Shown: piece by piece, positions 63,904 through 64,000 of the stretch
Numbering within the stretch: the first letter of the stretch is position 1
Layout of the letters: every line of letters begins with the position of its first letter
DNA from: RGIG5612 sp963599255
GTDB lineage: Bacteria; Bacillota; Clostridia; Lachnospirales; Lachnospiraceae
Direction of reading: 5' to 3'
Length of the DNA stretch: 64,000 bases
NCBI GenBank assembly: GCA_963599255.1
Contig: CAVBWS010000004.1
Location: 10,283-74,282 of the forward strand
Made by a program: the position numbers and the translations under genes
The notes under the pieces: generated by a model
The model's database searches: none
What the model saw: only the letters and a program-made list of their open reading frames with translations
Told to the model about the DNA's origin: nothing

Positions 63904-64000
63904 TTAGGCTTCTTCAACCTTTACTAAATGTTTAACGTGCCAAATCATACCTCTTACAGCCTCATTATCTGGGAGCTCTTTTGTCTGATGAAGCTTATGT
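63904..64000 (-). CDS. rpmD: 50S ribosomal protein uL30 (partial, N-terminus off window)
   Basis: The last 31 codons are visible, ending GMIWHVKHLVKVEEA and stop, with HKLHQTKELPDNEAVRGM before it. The sequence is typical of L30 and it has the expected place just upstream of rplO. Confidence 0.93.
   Translation of the reverse strand, partial: HKLHQTKELPDNEAVRGMIWHVKHLVKVEEA

Overview
The window looks like a chromosomal segment of an anaerobic, low-to-moderate-GC Clostridia, most likely Lachnospiraceae. The evidence is the gene families: an oxygen-sensitive 2-hydroxyacyl-CoA dehydratase with its activator, a separate FolD plus FchA pair, a DUF4364 protein, the PFL/ACT pair, an enlarged Rho, bL17 with an internal extension, and ferredoxin-type aldo/keto reductase. 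No species can be named from sequence alone.

Layout. 1-2.9 kb: 2-hydroxyacyl-CoA dehydratase operon (activator, alpha, beta; the beta gene runs off the left edge). 3.2-12.6 kb: accessory genes (SseB-like protein, MATE pump, VOC protein, an ABCG-like transporter whose ATPase carries a membrane domain, aldo/keto reductase, PfkB kinase, iron-sulfur flavoprotein). 12.8-19.5 kb: a catabolic-looking locus with a cytidylate-kinase-like protein, a class III aminotransferase, an RpiR regulator, a polar amino acid ABC transporter and a nitrilase-family amidase. Consensus promoters and a 14-bp perfect palindrome suggest the RpiR protein controls it. 19.7-23.9 kb: S41 protease, FtsX, FtsE and a CdaR-type regulator, then tRNA-Gln(CUG) and a possible insertion-sequence relic. 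24.7-36.1 kb: cell-envelope region with small membrane proteins, a peptidoglycan-binding transglutaminase-like protein, a sodium symporter with an unlisted 41-aa microprotein, and a dlt-like acylation operon. 36.2-49.5 kb: housekeeping genes (PFL/ACT, adenosylhomocysteinase, RF1, PrmC, YqhQ, L31, Rho, FolD, FchA, DUF4364, EngB) and a metal-handling pair (histidine/cysteine repeat protein plus short G3E GTPase). 49.6-64 kb: clpX, clpP, tig, truA, the ECF module and the distal spc/alpha ribosomal operon, reading leftward from rpmD to rplQ.

The most interesting system is the dlt-like operon (28.9-34.7 kb). An AMP-forming ligase loads an acyl group on a carrier protein, and an MBOAT acyltransferase passes it across the membrane. 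The MBOAT ends in F-V-Y-M-Q-F, which fits the C-terminal acyl-shuttle hexapeptide described for DltX and for MBOAT fusions, and an SGNH-type transferase follows. A secreted peptidoglycan-binding-fold protein with an Asp/Tyr/Ser-rich tail is inserted between the carrier and the MBOAT.

The window also holds at least two families of dispersed palindromic elements. In one place an element of one family has landed inside the loop of the other, between the genes of the amino acid transporter.
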